This document shows, piece by piece, positions 9,726 through 18,412 of a stretch of DNA of 64,000 nt (its first letter is position 1; each line of letters begins with the position of its first letter). Made by a program: the position numbers and the translations under genes. Origin of the DNA: Metabacillus endolithicus (lineage in GTDB: Bacteria; Bacillota; Bacilli; Bacillales; Bacillaceae). The stretch is from NCBI RefSeq assembly GCF_023078335.1, contig NZ_CP095550.1, positions 2,586,001-2,650,000 of the forward strand, read 5' to 3'. The notes below the pieces were generated by a model. That model searched no databases, was not told where the DNA came from, and saw only the letters and a list, made by a program, of their open reading frames with translations.

Positions 9726-9811
9726 AAAACCCCAAGCATGGTACAGAAATCTGACATGATTATCTTTTGATTTTCATGCTCAGGTATCTTACCGCTTGGG
9801 GTTTTTTTGTT
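9726..9811 (+). promoter_or_regulatory. Leader terminator or attenuator before the recombinase operon
   Basis: AAAACCCCAAGC (9726-9737) pairs with GCTTGGGGTTTT (9794-9805) and is followed by an unbroken T run. The 56 bases between contain further complementary pieces (AGCATG with CATGCT, GGTA with TACC). A TATAAT lies just upstream at 9702-9707 and no other promoter is obvious before the next ATG at 9845. The structure may therefore sit in the mRNA leader and control read-through into the recombinase genes, or simply end upstream transcription. Confidence 0.5.
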
Positions 9812-9844
9812 TTTTAAAATTAATAATTAGAGAGGAATACGTAT

Positions 9845-10018
9845 ATGAAAATAAATACAAATTTAGACTATAAAAACTATTATACATCTATTTTAAAATT
9901 AGAAAAAAATCCTCAAGAGATGAAGGCAACCCAATTCTTAAACTTTCTTTCTGACCTTGTTATTAAATACAGAAATACTACAGAAACTATTAATTTATGT
10001 AAAGGTTGTGAAAAATAG
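9845..10018 (+). CDS. Small protein overlapping the first recombinase gene
   Basis: 57 residues, beginning MKINTNLDYKNYYTSILKLE and ending LCKGCEK with a CxxC pair. GAGAGGAA lies 6 bases before the ATG. Its stop falls 11 bases inside the start of the next gene (GTG at 10008), an arrangement typical of translational coupling. I recognise no family. Its place directly ahead of a large serine recombinase makes a recombination directionality factor or regulator possible, but nothing in the sequence proves it. Confidence 0.6.
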   Translation: MKINTNLDYKNYYTSILKLEKNPQEMKATQFLNFLSDLVIKYRNTTETINLCKGCEK

Positions 10019-11516
10019 TGAAAAGGTACTTTACTCATATGTTCGTATCAGTACGGGTAAACAAGAAAATAATACATCAATTGAGAATCAAAGAAAGGTT
10101 ATTAAAGACTTCTGTGCTGCTCAGGGTTATGAACTTGTAACAACCTATAGTGAAACTGCGTCTGCTAAAAGCATTAACGGAAGATCCCAGTTTATTAAAA
10201 TGATAAATGATTTAATAAGTTCCAAAGATGTTGATTATTTAATTGTATTAAAAATAGATCGTGCTTTTAGAAAACTTTTAGACTCTCTCTATATTTGGGA
10301 TAAACTTCAAGAACATAATAAGTATTTCATTTCAATCTTAGATAATGTAAATACAATATATCCTTATTCAAAAGATACCTTTATTTTTAGCGCATATCAG
10401 GCAGAGAAGGAGAGAGAATATAATCTAGTTAAAACATATTCTGGTATGAAAATTAAGGCATCTAAGGGGCTCTTTAATGGAGGTAAAGTTTTAGGCTATG
10501 AATCTGTAAATGGTAATTTGAGGGTAATTCCTAATGAAGTTGCTTTAGTAAGATATATTTTTAAGAAGTATGTATATGATAATTGGGGGTATAAAAAAAT
10601 AGCTTCTGAGTTAAACTTACAAGGTATAAAGACAACAAGAAATAAAGAATGGACAACCAATACTATTAAAACAATTTTAGAAAATGATATATATATTGGT
10701 TACATTAAGTGGAAAGACACCTATACCGAAGGACAACACAAAAAAATAATTCCACAAAAACTCTGGGATAAAGCACAAGAAATCAAATCAAAAAAGAGCA
10801 TTCAACCTAAAAAAATACATCCCGGTACTTACCCTTTATCGGGGCTACTTAAATGCCCTCAGTGTGGCTCCCCTATGGTTCAAGGTAATAGTAGCCAAAA
10901 ATATAAGTATTATCAATGTAATAAGAATAAGATGAGCGGTAAAAGTGTATGTTCATCAAATTTAGTAAAGAAAGAATATGCTGAAGAATACGTACTTGAT
11001 AAAGTAGTATCATACTTAAATACTCTCAATCTTTCTGCATTGCTTAAACAAATAATATTATCTAACTTAAACTCTACTCTAGTATCTCTGGAAGAAGAAG
11101 CAACTATTCTAAAGAATTCGTTAAAACAAGCTGAGAAAAAATTAAGCGATCTACTTACCTCTTTTTATAAACAGGATGAGGAAACCGATGATGAAGAAAA
11201 ACTTAGTACAGAGACTTTTAAAGCTATAGTTTTTGAAACAGATTATCTAAAAAGGAAAGACCAACAAAAACTCACAGAATTAAACAATCGGATTGAAATT
11301 CAGAAAAAAATAGATATAAATTCTGATATTGAGTTTCTTATAAACGATTTTAAGCATTTTTATCACATTATTTCTGACCAAGATAAAAAATTACTATTCC
11401 ACAATTTTATTAAGGAAATACATGTTTTGAAAGGAAATTCAGTAAAAGAGAGAAAGATTAAAGAGATTATATTTCACTTTGATAACAATGATATAAATAG
11501 TATTTTTCCTATATAA
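10008..11516 (+). CDS. Large serine recombinase 1 (CcrA-like position)
   Basis: About 502 residues from GTG at 10008, just ahead of the catalytic segment VLYSYVRISTGKQ (Ser15). The resolvase domain includes LKIDRAFRKLLDSLY and AEKEREYNLVKTYSG. A recombinase domain begins near GGKVLGYESVNG, then a zinc ribbon with CPQCGSPM and YYQCNKNKMSGKSVC, then a coiled-coil region (LEEEATILKNSLKQAEKKL). The sequence is more diverged from standard integrases than its neighbour, as CcrA is from CcrB. The open frame extends upstream to 9957 but without a better start. Confidence 0.88.
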   Translation: MKNSEKVLYSYVRISTGKQENNTSIENQRKVIKDFCAAQGYELVTTYSETASAKSINGRSQFIKMINDLISSKDVDYLIVLKIDRAFRKLLDSLYIWDKLQEHNKYFISILDNVNTIYPYSKDTFIFSAYQAEKEREYNLVKTYSGMKIKASKGLFNGGKVLGYESVNGNLRVIPNEVALVRYIFKKYVYDNWGYKKIASELNLQGIKTTRNKEWTTNTIKTILENDIYIGYIKWKDTYTEGQHKKIIPQKLWDKAQEIKSKKSIQPKKIHPGTYPLSGLLKCPQCGSPMVQGNSSQKYKYYQCNKNKMSGKSVCSSNLVKKEYAEEYVLDKVVSYLNTLNLSALLKQIILSNLNSTLVSLEEEATILKNSLKQAEKKLSDLLTSFYKQDEETDDEEKLSTETFKAIVFETDYLKRKDQQKLTELNNRIEIQKKIDINSDIEFLINDFKHFYHIISDQDKKLLFHNFIKEIHVLKGNSVKERKIKEIIFHFDNNDINSIFPI

Positions 11517-11549
11517 AAGGTGAATGACAACTGTCATTTTACCTTTTTT
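11515..11549 (+). terminator. Hairpin between the two recombinase genes
   Basis: AAAGGTGAATGAC and GTCATTTTACCTTT form an imperfect stem ending in a T run, directly after the stop of recombinase 1. It may attenuate transcription into recombinase 2. Confidence 0.55.
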
Positions 11550-11588
11550 TATTACCATTGTATGATTTTAGAAAGGGAGGTAAAAAAA

Positions 11589-13286
11589 ATGGATATTAAA
11601 AAGGTTGCTATCTATGTACGAGTAAGTACAGAAGAACAAGCTTCTGAAGGTTATAGCATTGCTGCCCAACTACAAACCCTTCGAAACTACGCCCTTCTTT
11701 ATAATTGGGAAATTGCTGACGAGTATGTGGATGAAGGGATTTCTGGAAAGAATATCACCGGCCGCCCTGCTATGCAAAGACTTGTAGCAGACGTTGAACA
11801 GGACAAATTTCATGCAGTACTTGTATGGAAAATCTCACGTTTATCGCGAAATATGTTAGATACTCTTACTTTATTAGACAAATTTGAAGATTATGGAGTA
11901 AAGTTTATCTCTTATTCCGAGAACTTTGATACGGGTAGTCCAATAGGTCGTCTAGTCGTTCAGCTCATGGCTTCTATTGCCGAAATGGAACGAAATACAT
12001 TGTCTGAGAACGTTAAGCTTGGTATGAAACAACGAGCCTTAGAAGGTTCATGGAATGGCGGTGTTATTTTTGGTTATGATTCTATTGAAAAGGAACTCGT
12101 AATAAACAAAGAGGAAGCTAAAGTAGTTAAACTGATATACACTCTTTATTCCCAAGGAAAAGGTTTAAAAGCCATTGCAAATCAGCTTAATAAAAATGGG
12201 TATCGAACCAAACGTGATCGTCATTTTTCTATAAATGGAATGGCAACTATCTTAGACAACCCAGTCTATAACGGAAAAATTAGTTGGTTAAAGGTTGAAA
12301 ACTGGGATAAGAAGAGAAGAAGAGGCAGAAATGATAATCCCATTTTAGTAGAAGGTCAGCATGAAGCGATTATCAATGATGAACTTTGGAGTCTTGTTCA
12401 ATCTCGTAGGAAAAGTAAATCTTTCAAGCAAAGACAATCCAACGAACCGTTTCTATTGAGCAGTATCTTACGCTGTCCTGATTGCGGACAAGGGATGGTA
12501 CCTTCAATTACTACTTACACTTTAAGTGACGGTACCAAAAGAAAGCACAGATATTATGTTTGCAGTGATTTTCACAACAAGGGATCAGCTGCATGTAAAG
12601 CCAATTCAGTTAAAGCTTATGATGCTGAAAACGCTCTGTTTCAACGTATAGAGAGCTTTTTATCCAATAAACAAAAGTTTGATGAAACTATTAACTCACT
12701 AACTAAAACCTCAATTGAATCCATAAAAATATTAAAAAAAGAACTGAAAGAAACTGATTCGAAGTTAGAGGAAACACTAGCACTTCAGAATAGATATTTA
12801 GAAGCTTTTGAACAAAATCTTTTTCCTGTTACGGTTTTGCAAGAACGATTACAGCAAGTTGCTATTGAAAAAAGTGAAATTGAACAAAAAAGGAATAATT
12901 TAATTACAGAAATAAATAAATCTGATACAAAAGTTATTCCTCCAGAATTGGTACATCTTCTATTAGGAAGATTTGTAGAAGTCTATAAGTCCTCTACTAG
13001 AGATAAACAAAAGCAATTGCTACAGCTGTTGGTTAAACAGATCACCGTTGGACGAACAAATGATCAGTTACGTCAAATTGATAAGGTTAAGCTTGAATTT
13101 GATTTTACGGAAGTTAACCTTTCAAATACGTTTACACTTATCCACATGCTCTATCTAGAAACAGAAAAAGAAAGCATATCAACACCTTCTATCCCTGCTT
13201 CTAATGGCAAATATCCGCCCTATCTTCAACTTTTTTTGCCTCTATTTGTGGTACGGTTCCCCCTATTAATCCGAAACGCCCGATAA
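11589..13286 (+). CDS. Large serine recombinase 2 (integrase, CcrB-like position)
   Basis: 565 residues from the ATG that follows GGGAGG; an in-frame upstream extension to 11520 lacks a ribosome binding site. The catalytic domain has [10 protein letters not shown] (Ser13), WKISRLSRN and [20 protein letters not shown]. The recombinase domain has [10 protein letters not shown], the zinc ribbon CPDCGQGM with [12 protein letters not shown], and a coiled coil near residues 380-460. The last 15 or so codons (from [13 protein letters not shown] backward) run across the chromosomal rlmH end and overlap it by 61 bases. Its C-terminus is thus set by the host sequence at the junction. Confidence 0.92.
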   Translation: MDIKKVAIYVRVSTEEQASEGYSIAAQLQTLRNYALLYNWEIADEYVDEGISGKNITGRPAMQRLVADVEQDKFHAVLVWKISRLSRNMLDTLTLLDKFEDYGVKFISYSENFDTGSPIGRLVVQLMASIAEMERNTLSENVKLGMKQRALEGSWNGGVIFGYDSIEKELVINKEEAKVVKLIYTLYSQGKGLKAIANQLNKNGYRTKRDRHFSINGMATILDNPVYNGKISWLKVENWDKKRRRGRNDNPILVEGQHEAIINDELWSLVQSRRKSKSFKQRQSNEPFLLSSILRCPDCGQGMVPSITTYTLSDGTKRKHRYYVCSDFHNKGSAACKANSVKAYDAENALFQRIESFLSNKQKFDETINSLTKTSIESIKILKKELKETDSKLEETLALQNRYLEAFEQNLFPVTVLQERLQQVAIEKSEIEQKRNNLITEINKSDTKVIPPELVHLLLGRFVEVYKSSTRDKQKQLLQLLVKQITVGRTNDQLRQIDKVKLEFDFTEVNLSNTFTLIHMLYLETEKESISTPSIPASNGKYPPYLQLFLPLFVVRFPLLIRNAR

Positions 13287-13720
13287 ACCTGCTCCACCAA
13301 AATCAACCTCATCAACTGATGCGGAAACGTCATTTTAGAAAATGAAAGGCTATCATTTGCCCTCTTCATCACAGTATTACTTAACCCCAACGACCCTCCA
13401 ATAACAAATGCCACCTTACTTTTTCCGTACGTAGCGAGCTGATCTAAGTCTTTTGCTAGTTGCTCAGAGGATTTCATTTTTCCTTCAATGGCTAGCGCTA
13501 TGACGTGTGTGTCATCGCTAATTTTGCTTAGAATTCTTTCTCCCTCTTTTTCTTTTACTTGCTCCATTTCTATTTCGCTTAGATTTTCTGGAGCTTTTTC
13601 ATCGGCTAATTCGATGATCTCGATTTTTGCATATGATGATAATCGTTTTAGATATTCATCGATTCCTTGCTTTAGGTATTTTTCTTTTAACTTACCAATT
13701 GTAATGATTGAGATGTTCAT
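13226..13720 (-). pseudogene. rlmH: 23S rRNA pseudouridine-1915 N3-methyltransferase, C-terminus frameshifted
   Basis: RlmH is a SPOUT-fold methyltransferase acting on 70S ribosomes. The start is [18 protein letters not shown] after GGGGAAAAG. The SAM-binding knot [11 protein letters not shown] and [23 protein letters not shown] are intact. Family members end RGEPYHK, whereas this frame reads [12 protein letters not shown]. Adding one G to the G5 run at about 13260-13264 restores RGEPYHK and a stop at 13242-13244, giving 159 residues, the usual length. The cause is a one-base deletion in a homopolymer, real or a sequencing error. The last residues are important in this family, so a true shift could inactivate it. 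It overlaps recombinase 2 convergently. Confidence 0.88.
13238..13266. other. Presumed attachment site (att) at the rlmH 3' end
   Basis: The bases encoding the conserved rlmH tail (GAACCGTACCACAAATAG on the minus strand) lie where accessory DNA meets the conserved chromosome. SCC elements target exactly this part of rlmH. Recombinase 2 reads straight through it. The crossover point cannot be set without the other junction. Confidence 0.55.
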
Positions 13721-13746
13721 ATCTTTTCCCCATTTCAACACTTTCA

Positions 13747-13988
13747 TTATCCACAGAAGTTATCCACAAATATGGAATTTTATCCACATTTATTAACAAA
13801 ATTACTCTCCGACTATATATAGAGCCTGCTTTTCACAAAGTTGGCATGTTGTGGATAACTTTCCACCTTGCTCAATTTTTTCTATCTCTGGTGCTGTTTC
13901 TTTTTCATCTACATACATATCTATCGCTAATTCAATATGGTCTTCACAGCAATACATAATTTCTTCCTCCTTATCCACATGTGGATAT
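13747..13988. promoter_or_regulatory. DnaA-box cluster next to rlmH
   Basis: Perfect TTATCCACA or its complement occurs at 13747-13755, 13760-13768, 13780-13788, 13850-13858 and 13971-13979, with a near match at 13980-13988. In B. subtilis a DnaA-box cluster near yydA (rlmH) is one of the sites outside oriC that titrate DnaA and delay initiation. The position is the same here. Confidence 0.8.
13802..13957 (-). CDS. CxxH/CxxC small metal-site protein
   Basis: 51 residues starting MYCCEDHIELAIDMYVDE, chosen because AAGGAGGAAG lies 6 bases upstream; a longer frame to 14047 has no such signal. CCEDH near the N-terminus and CQLCE near the C-terminus give the Cys/His pairs of the CxxH/CxxC family found next to htrC/rlmH in Bacillus, and probably bind one zinc ion. 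The function is unknown. A DnaA box lies inside the 5' end and others flank it. Confidence 0.85.
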   Translation of the reverse strand: MYCCEDHIELAIDMYVDEKETAPEIEKIEQGGKLSTTCQLCEKQALYIVGE

Positions 13989-14045
13989 TCTATTTTTATT
14001 TTAACCCAAATCACAAATCTTAGTTTTCCACAGGTCTTTTTAGTC

Positions 14046-14075
14046 AAAAAAAGAGAGCTGAAATCAGCCCCCTAA
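14046..14075 (-). terminator. Terminator of htrC
   Basis: GGCTGA and TCAGCT pair around two bases and are followed on the minus strand by TCTTTTTTT, overlapping the htrC stop region. Confidence 0.7.
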
Positions 14076-15284
14076 CATGTCTTCTTCTCCCAATTTCATT
14101 TTACCAGACATCTTCTCGCCATTTCGATAAAATGTTAACTCAATGGTATCGCCAACTTCTTGATTATAAAGGATTTTCCTTAAGTCAATGATGTCCTTTA
14201 TATCTTCACCTGCAAACTGTGTGATCACATCAAACTCTTGTAATCCTGCTTGTGCTGCTGGTGAGACTGGAACAACACTCATGACAATAACACCATTGTT
14301 GATATCTTGAGGTAGTTTTAAGGTTTGTTCTTTATGATAAGAAGAAACTTCATTTAACGACCTCATGCCAATTCCCATATAAGGACGTCTTACTTCACTA
14401 TACTTTTCTAAGTCTTCAATAATCGGTATTGCATGGTTTGCAGGAATAGATAATCCAATTCCCTCAACAGCTGCTTGAGCTATTTTCATTGAATTAATTC
14501 CAATAACCTTACCGTCTAAATTAATAAGTGCTCCACCACTGTTACCAGGGTTGATTGCAGCATCTGTTTGTAATACTTCAGCATTCCAATCTACTTGTCC
14601 GTCACCGTTCTCATCAATAGGAATCGCTCTTTCTGTTCCTGAAATAATTCCTTGTGTAACCGAACCAGAAAATTGCAAGCCAAGTGGATTACCAATTGCA
14701 ATAACAGGTTCACCTGGTTTTACTGCATCTGAATCACCGAATTGTGCTACTTTTGTAATTTTATCAGCATCAACTCTTAAAACAGCAAGATCTGTTAACA
14801 CATCACTGCCTAGTATTTCAGCAGGAACTCTTGTCCCGTCACTTAAACTAATCTCTACTTGTGATGCACCCTCAATAACATGGTGATTTGTTACGACAAA
14901 AGCATCTTTACCTTCTTTTTTATAAATGACTCCTGAACCGGTACCTGCTTCGCCGGTTTCACTCCAAAACCCTGCTTCCTGAAGATTAACAACACCAACT
15001 ACAGCATCTGATACCTCATCAACAATACCTGTAATTGCTGAGTTTACATCAACTGATACATTTTTAATCGGTCCTGTATCTTCAACTGTTTGCCCTTGTT
15101 GGTCTGTAGCTTCTTCTCCAAGGTTCATTTCATAAGGCAGGAAATTTGATAGTGCTGGTAAAGCAAAGAACACTAGTAGTCCTCCTAAAATGGCTCCTAC
15201 GAGTCCAGCTAAAAACCAGCCTCCACGGTTTCCCTTTTGCCTTTTTGCATCATAATTTTCATAATCTTGATCATAATAGCCCAT
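14064..15284 (-). CDS. htrC: HtrA-family membrane-anchored serine protease
   Basis: 406 residues from [12 protein letters not shown]; an upstream Met at 15305 is less well placed relative to the GGTGA signal. A cytosolic head is followed by one membrane segment (about 25-47, [20 protein letters not shown]). The outside protease has His in TNHHVIEGA, Asp in [12 protein letters not shown] and Ser in [13 protein letters not shown]-terminal PDZ domain contains [18 protein letters not shown]. It degrades misfolded exported proteins at the membrane-wall interface. It is the last gene in the walRKHIJ-htrC order of Bacillus, here 160 bases after walJ, so it may have its own promoter. Confidence 0.93.
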   Translation of the reverse strand: MGYYDQDYENYDAKRQKGNRGGWFLAGLVGAILGGLLVFFALPALSNFLPYEMNLGEEATDQQGQTVEDTGPIKNVSVDVNSAITGIVDEVSDAVVGVVNLQEAGFWSETGEAGTGSGVIYKKEGKDAFVVTNHHVIEGASQVEISLSDGTRVPAEILGSDVLTDLAVLRVDADKITKVAQFGDSDAVKPGEPVIAIGNPLGLQFSGSVTQGIISGTERAIPIDENGDGQVDWNAEVLQTDAAINPGNSGGALINLDGKVIGINSMKIAQAAVEGIGLSIPANHAIPIIEDLEKYSEVRRPYMGIGMRSLNEVSSYHKEQTLKLPQDINNGVIVMSVVPVSPAAQAGLQEFDVITQFAGEDIKDIIDLRKILYNQEVGDTIELTFYRNGEKMSGKMKLGEEDMLGG

Positions 15285-15444
15285 AATGTTCACCATTCCT
15301 TTCACATGCTATGAATAGTGTTTACCTAATCAACATTATTCTCCTATACAATGAAAATTAACCAAGATGATGGCGATTTTTCTGTTATTTCATTTTATAA
15401 ATTAACCTGTAAATCTTCACTGTAGAAAATGCCATTATTAAATC

Positions 15445-16239
15445 TTATATGGCTACAAGCGAAGTCGGGGTTGATGGGTCTGTATCATATAACTCAAAAC
15501 TTTCGCCTGTTATAAACCCTTTGCTGGCAAGTGTTTGCTCAACAGACATTCTGGCTAAATCCTTCATATTATTATCTTTACTAAGATGGGCCAAATAGAT
15601 TCGTTTTGTTGCATCTCCAATCACATCCATCATCGCAATTGCTGCATCTTCATTTGAAACATGTCCAACATCACTTAAGATACGACGTTTGATACTCCAT
15701 GGATAGTGTCCCATTTGAAGCATAGAAACATCATGATTGCTTTCAAACACAAAGGCATCGGCATTTTTAATCGTGCCTTTCATTCTATCACTAACATAGC
15801 CTGTATCTGTAATAAGAGCTAGTTTTTTTCCTTGATGATGAAACACAAAAAACATAGGCTCTGCTGCATCATGTGAAACTCCAAATGATTCTATATCTAA
15901 CGCACCGAAGGATTTAACAGATCCTGTAGGAAAAACAAACTTTTGCTCTGTTGCAATTTCTCCAACTAATCCATTCATAGCCTGCCAGGTTTTTTCGTTC
16001 GCATAGATAGGTAGTTTATGCTTTCTTGCTAAAACTCCTAATCCTTTTATATGATCACTATGTTCATGTGTGACCAAAATTCCTGAAAGCTTTTGAATAT
16101 CTCGTCCAATTTGGTCAAATAAATTAGTCATCTGTTTACCACTTAAGCCGGCATCAACTAAAAATGCTTGATTTTCTGCCTCCACATAAATGGCATTCCC
16201 CGTACTTCCGCTTGCAAGTACACTAAACTGCAAGCTCAT
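15445..16239 (-). CDS. walJ: Metallo-beta-lactamase-fold hydrolase WalJ (YycJ)
   Basis: 264 residues. [21 protein letters not shown] and the metal-binding [15 protein letters not shown] are standard for this fold, and DTGYVSD and HLSKDN supply later ligands. Family members are cytosolic and are proposed to act as an exonuclease linking cell-wall control to DNA metabolism; the substrate is not certain. GAGGAGTGA precedes the ATG. It follows walI by 21 bases in the walRKHI operon. Confidence 0.93.
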   Translation of the reverse strand: MSLQFSVLASGSTGNAIYVEAENQAFLVDAGLSGKQMTNLFDQIGRDIQKLSGILVTHEHSDHIKGLGVLARKHKLPIYANEKTWQAMNGLVGEIATEQKFVFPTGSVKSFGALDIESFGVSHDAAEPMFFVFHHQGKKLALITDTGYVSDRMKGTIKNADAFVFESNHDVSMLQMGHYPWSIKRRILSDVGHVSNEDAAIAMMDVIGDATKRIYLAHLSKDNNMKDLARMSVEQTLASKGFITGESFELYDTDPSTPTSLVAI

Positions 16240-16260
16240 ATTATGTCACTCCTCTTTTCC

Positions 16261-17082
16261 CTAATCTGCTAACTGTAAAACATCGCCCTCTAAGGCATTC
16301 ACATAAAAATCTTGTCTCTCTTTATCTTTTGTTTCTATGATAATATGCCAAGTAGGCGCCAAAATTTGTTGATTCGAAAGTGGAATATGTGTGTAATAGC
16401 CATACTGCATGGTAACAATTTGACTATTCTCTGGAAGATAGTTTTTATTATATAGAGCTTCGATTGCTTTTAAGGCTGTAATCGTTGATTCTTGCTCCTC
16501 TACTTCCTTAATTCCCTCAAGCATTGATTGCTCATACCCATATATTTGATTATCCTCATCTAACTGAAGAATCACCATACCAATATGATCTAGCTTTGAT
16601 TGAAATATATTTCGGTTTTTATATTTCTGAATACATATTATAGAATTAGATTCTTCATCTGTATACCAATAATGATAAAGTTCACCTGAAATCACATTTT
16701 CTTTTAAAAATTGATTCACTTTACTTTCTAAATTAACATCAGGCAACGGAAATGGTTTGGTTAGCTTCATTTTTAATGAACGAAAGGATTCTTCTTCAAT
16801 ATTTGTATTTGTTACAACTAATGATTGTCCTTTATCATTCAGTTTACTAACTTCTTCAAGGGTGAAATCCTTACTTTTTGCCGTTATATAGAAGCCCTTT
16901 CCGATATCTTCAGGTAAATCACCATACTTAATATCCTCAGCCGCTAGCTTTTCCTCCAAGGTTGCTTCTTGCATAACTGCATAATCCGATTTATCTCTTA
17001 GTTCAAAGAACTCAATCGCTAAATAGATATCTAAGATTAGAAATGCAAGGATAAAAATGGTTTTTGTTTTACTCCAATCCAC
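16261..17082 (-). CDS. walI: WalK regulator WalI (YycI)
   Basis: 273 residues from GTG at 17082, where AAGGGAGGG lies just upstream and the protein begins MDWSKTKTIFILAFLILDIYL. That first segment (about 7-24) is the single membrane helix; the rest is extracytoplasmic and matches the YycI fold. WalI and WalH form a membrane complex with WalK and restrain it in B. subtilis. The start overlaps the walH end by 14 bases, as usual for the operon. Confidence 0.92.
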   Translation of the reverse strand: MDWSKTKTIFILAFLILDIYLAIEFFELRDKSDYAVMQEATLEEKLAAEDIKYGDLPEDIGKGFYITAKSKDFTLEEVSKLNDKGQSLVVTNTNIEEESFRSLKMKLTKPFPLPDVNLESKVNQFLKENVISGELYHYWYTDEESNSIICIQKYKNRNIFQSKLDHIGMVILQLDEDNQIYGYEQSMLEGIKEVEEQESTITALKAIEALYNKNYLPENSQIVTMQYGYYTHIPLSNQQILAPTWHIIIETKDKERQDFYVNALEGDVLQLAD

Positions 17083-18412
17083 CTTTATCCCTCCCTTGAT
17101 TACCATTTAATTTCATTAGCGTGCCATCTTTCATCTCAATGCACCATGAAGGTGTTAGTTTTACATATTTTTGATCTGTAGAGCCACCTAATTCGTAAGC
17201 AATATAGATGTTTTCAATCTTTGATTTATCGATTGATTGATCAGCCTTCAGAATTTCAGCTACCTCTTTACCTGAAATCAAACTAATAGGATTACTGCTT
17301 GATATCTGCGTCATTAGCTGGTATGAAGGACGTTCATAAATAGCAATTTCATTCTGTCCCCAGCGCTGCGAAATCATGGTTGGACCAAAATATTCCTCTG
17401 TTGATGTTAAGACAGGAATAGAGCCAATCGACATAACATATCGAATTTGCTGATTGGACTTATCTATATTAAATAAAAGATAATCATCTGTCCATCCACC
17501 ATGATCATTTAAATAATTAATACTCTGCTCTAAAAGAAGATACTCCTCCAGTATACTTGATTCTGATAGTGTGGGATTCACAAACCTTACCAAATGCTCA
17601 TTTGGAAAAATGTTTAGTTCTCTTTTACTATCCGTGTACCGATTACTTGAAAAATTAACATCCTGCTTAACAAGCCGGGGATTGCTAAATAAAGCATCCT
17701 TAAACCTTTCATCACCTATTTCATCTGTTAAATATTGATAACTATCCAGCTCTATTTTATTTTCAGGAAGCATTATTTCATTTCCTACATCTGTCTCAAA
17801 GGCAAAGTAAGAGGTAAACTCACTTTTTTTATTATAAATAGTTGAAACAAACTGATTTGCATCAGGTAAATTAACAGAGGTTTCAACAATTTTGAGATTT
17901 TCCGTTGATACAAAGTACACTTTTTGAGCTTCTTTTTCATTAGGTACATTTAAATATATGCGATCAAAATTAATGGAGTCATTTGTATCTGTATCCCATT
18001 CAAACATCGATTTCATCGTCTCCAACGGTATTCCGTCGAGGAACCTAAGTTCTATTTTAGCCTCTGCTTTACTATGAATCCAATTATTAAAATTTTCCTC
18101 TGTATATGTTTGAGCAATGTTCTTGTTGTTTCCTAAACTATAATTCCAGTCCTGCATTTCAGTCCAAAGAGCTTCTAAATACTGATCATCCAATGTACTA
18201 AAGTGAGCTTCAGGCGTATGAATATATAATTGTTTTGGCCTAATTACTTGATAAGGAGTTCTCCTCTCAGGACCAATTGGAACACTTTCAAAGAATGAAT
18301 TATTTTGAAACTCTTCATATGAGGGCTGAAGGTTCCACATATTCCATGTAAAAAACAGACTAATGATCACCAGTACAGTTAAAGTGGCACTTTTTATTGA
18401 TTCTTTATTCAT
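17069..18412 (-). CDS. walH: WalK regulator WalH (YycH)
   Basis: 447 residues from MNKESIKSATLTVLVIISLF. The ATG forms an ATGA overlap with the walK stop, so coupling is likely; a GTG two codons upstream is an alternative. There is one N-terminal membrane helix (about 8-25) and a large extracytoplasmic part of the YycH type. It acts with WalI on the WalK sensor in the membrane. Confidence 0.92.
   Translation of the reverse strand: MNKESIKSATLTVLVIISLFFTWNMWNLQPSYEEFQNNSFFESVPIGPERRTPYQVIRPKQLYIHTPEAHFSTLDDQYLEALWTEMQDWNYSLGNNKNIAQTYTEENFNNWIHSKAEAKIELRFLDGIPLETMKSMFEWDTDTNDSINFDRIYLNVPNEKEAQKVYFVSTENLKIVETSVNLPDANQFVSTIYNKKSEFTSYFAFETDVGNEIMLPENKIELDSYQYLTDEIGDERFKDALFSNPRLVKQDVNFSSNRYTDSKRELNIFPNEHLVRFVNPTLSESSILEEYLLLEQSINYLNDHGGWTDDYLLFNIDKSNQQIRYVMSIGSIPVLTSTEEYFGPTMISQRWGQNEIAIYERPSYQLMTQISSSNPISLISGKEVAEILKADQSIDKSKIENIYIAYELGGSTDQKYVKLTPSWCIEMKDGTLMKLNGNQGRDKGGLE

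Larger units (their letters stand above)
9267..9844. other. Non-coding stretch ahead of the recombinase operon
   Basis: 578 bases without a credible gene. It holds a hairpin at 9466-9509, a likely -10 element TATAAT at 9702-9707 on the plus strand, and a long-stem terminator-like structure at 9726-9811 just before the recombinase operon. Confidence 0.6.
1..13286. mobile_element. Right portion of an SCC-like integrated cassette at rlmH (other end outside window)
   Basis: Everything left of the rlmH 3' end is accessory: two tandem large serine recombinases next to the rlmH stop, a small resolvase, a type I restriction-modification operon, a TIR/SIR2 pair and short orphan genes. From htrC rightward the order is the conserved Bacillus one, so the break falls at the rlmH 3' end. 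Staphylococcal SCC elements also use serine recombinases to enter this spot and often carry type I restriction systems. The extent is inferred; the far boundary and the matching attachment repeat are not in the window. Confidence 0.75.

Noticed and set aside
11520..11588. Upstream extension of recombinase 2
   Set aside because: It overlaps the hairpin after recombinase 1 and the GGGAGG signal points to the ATG at 11589.
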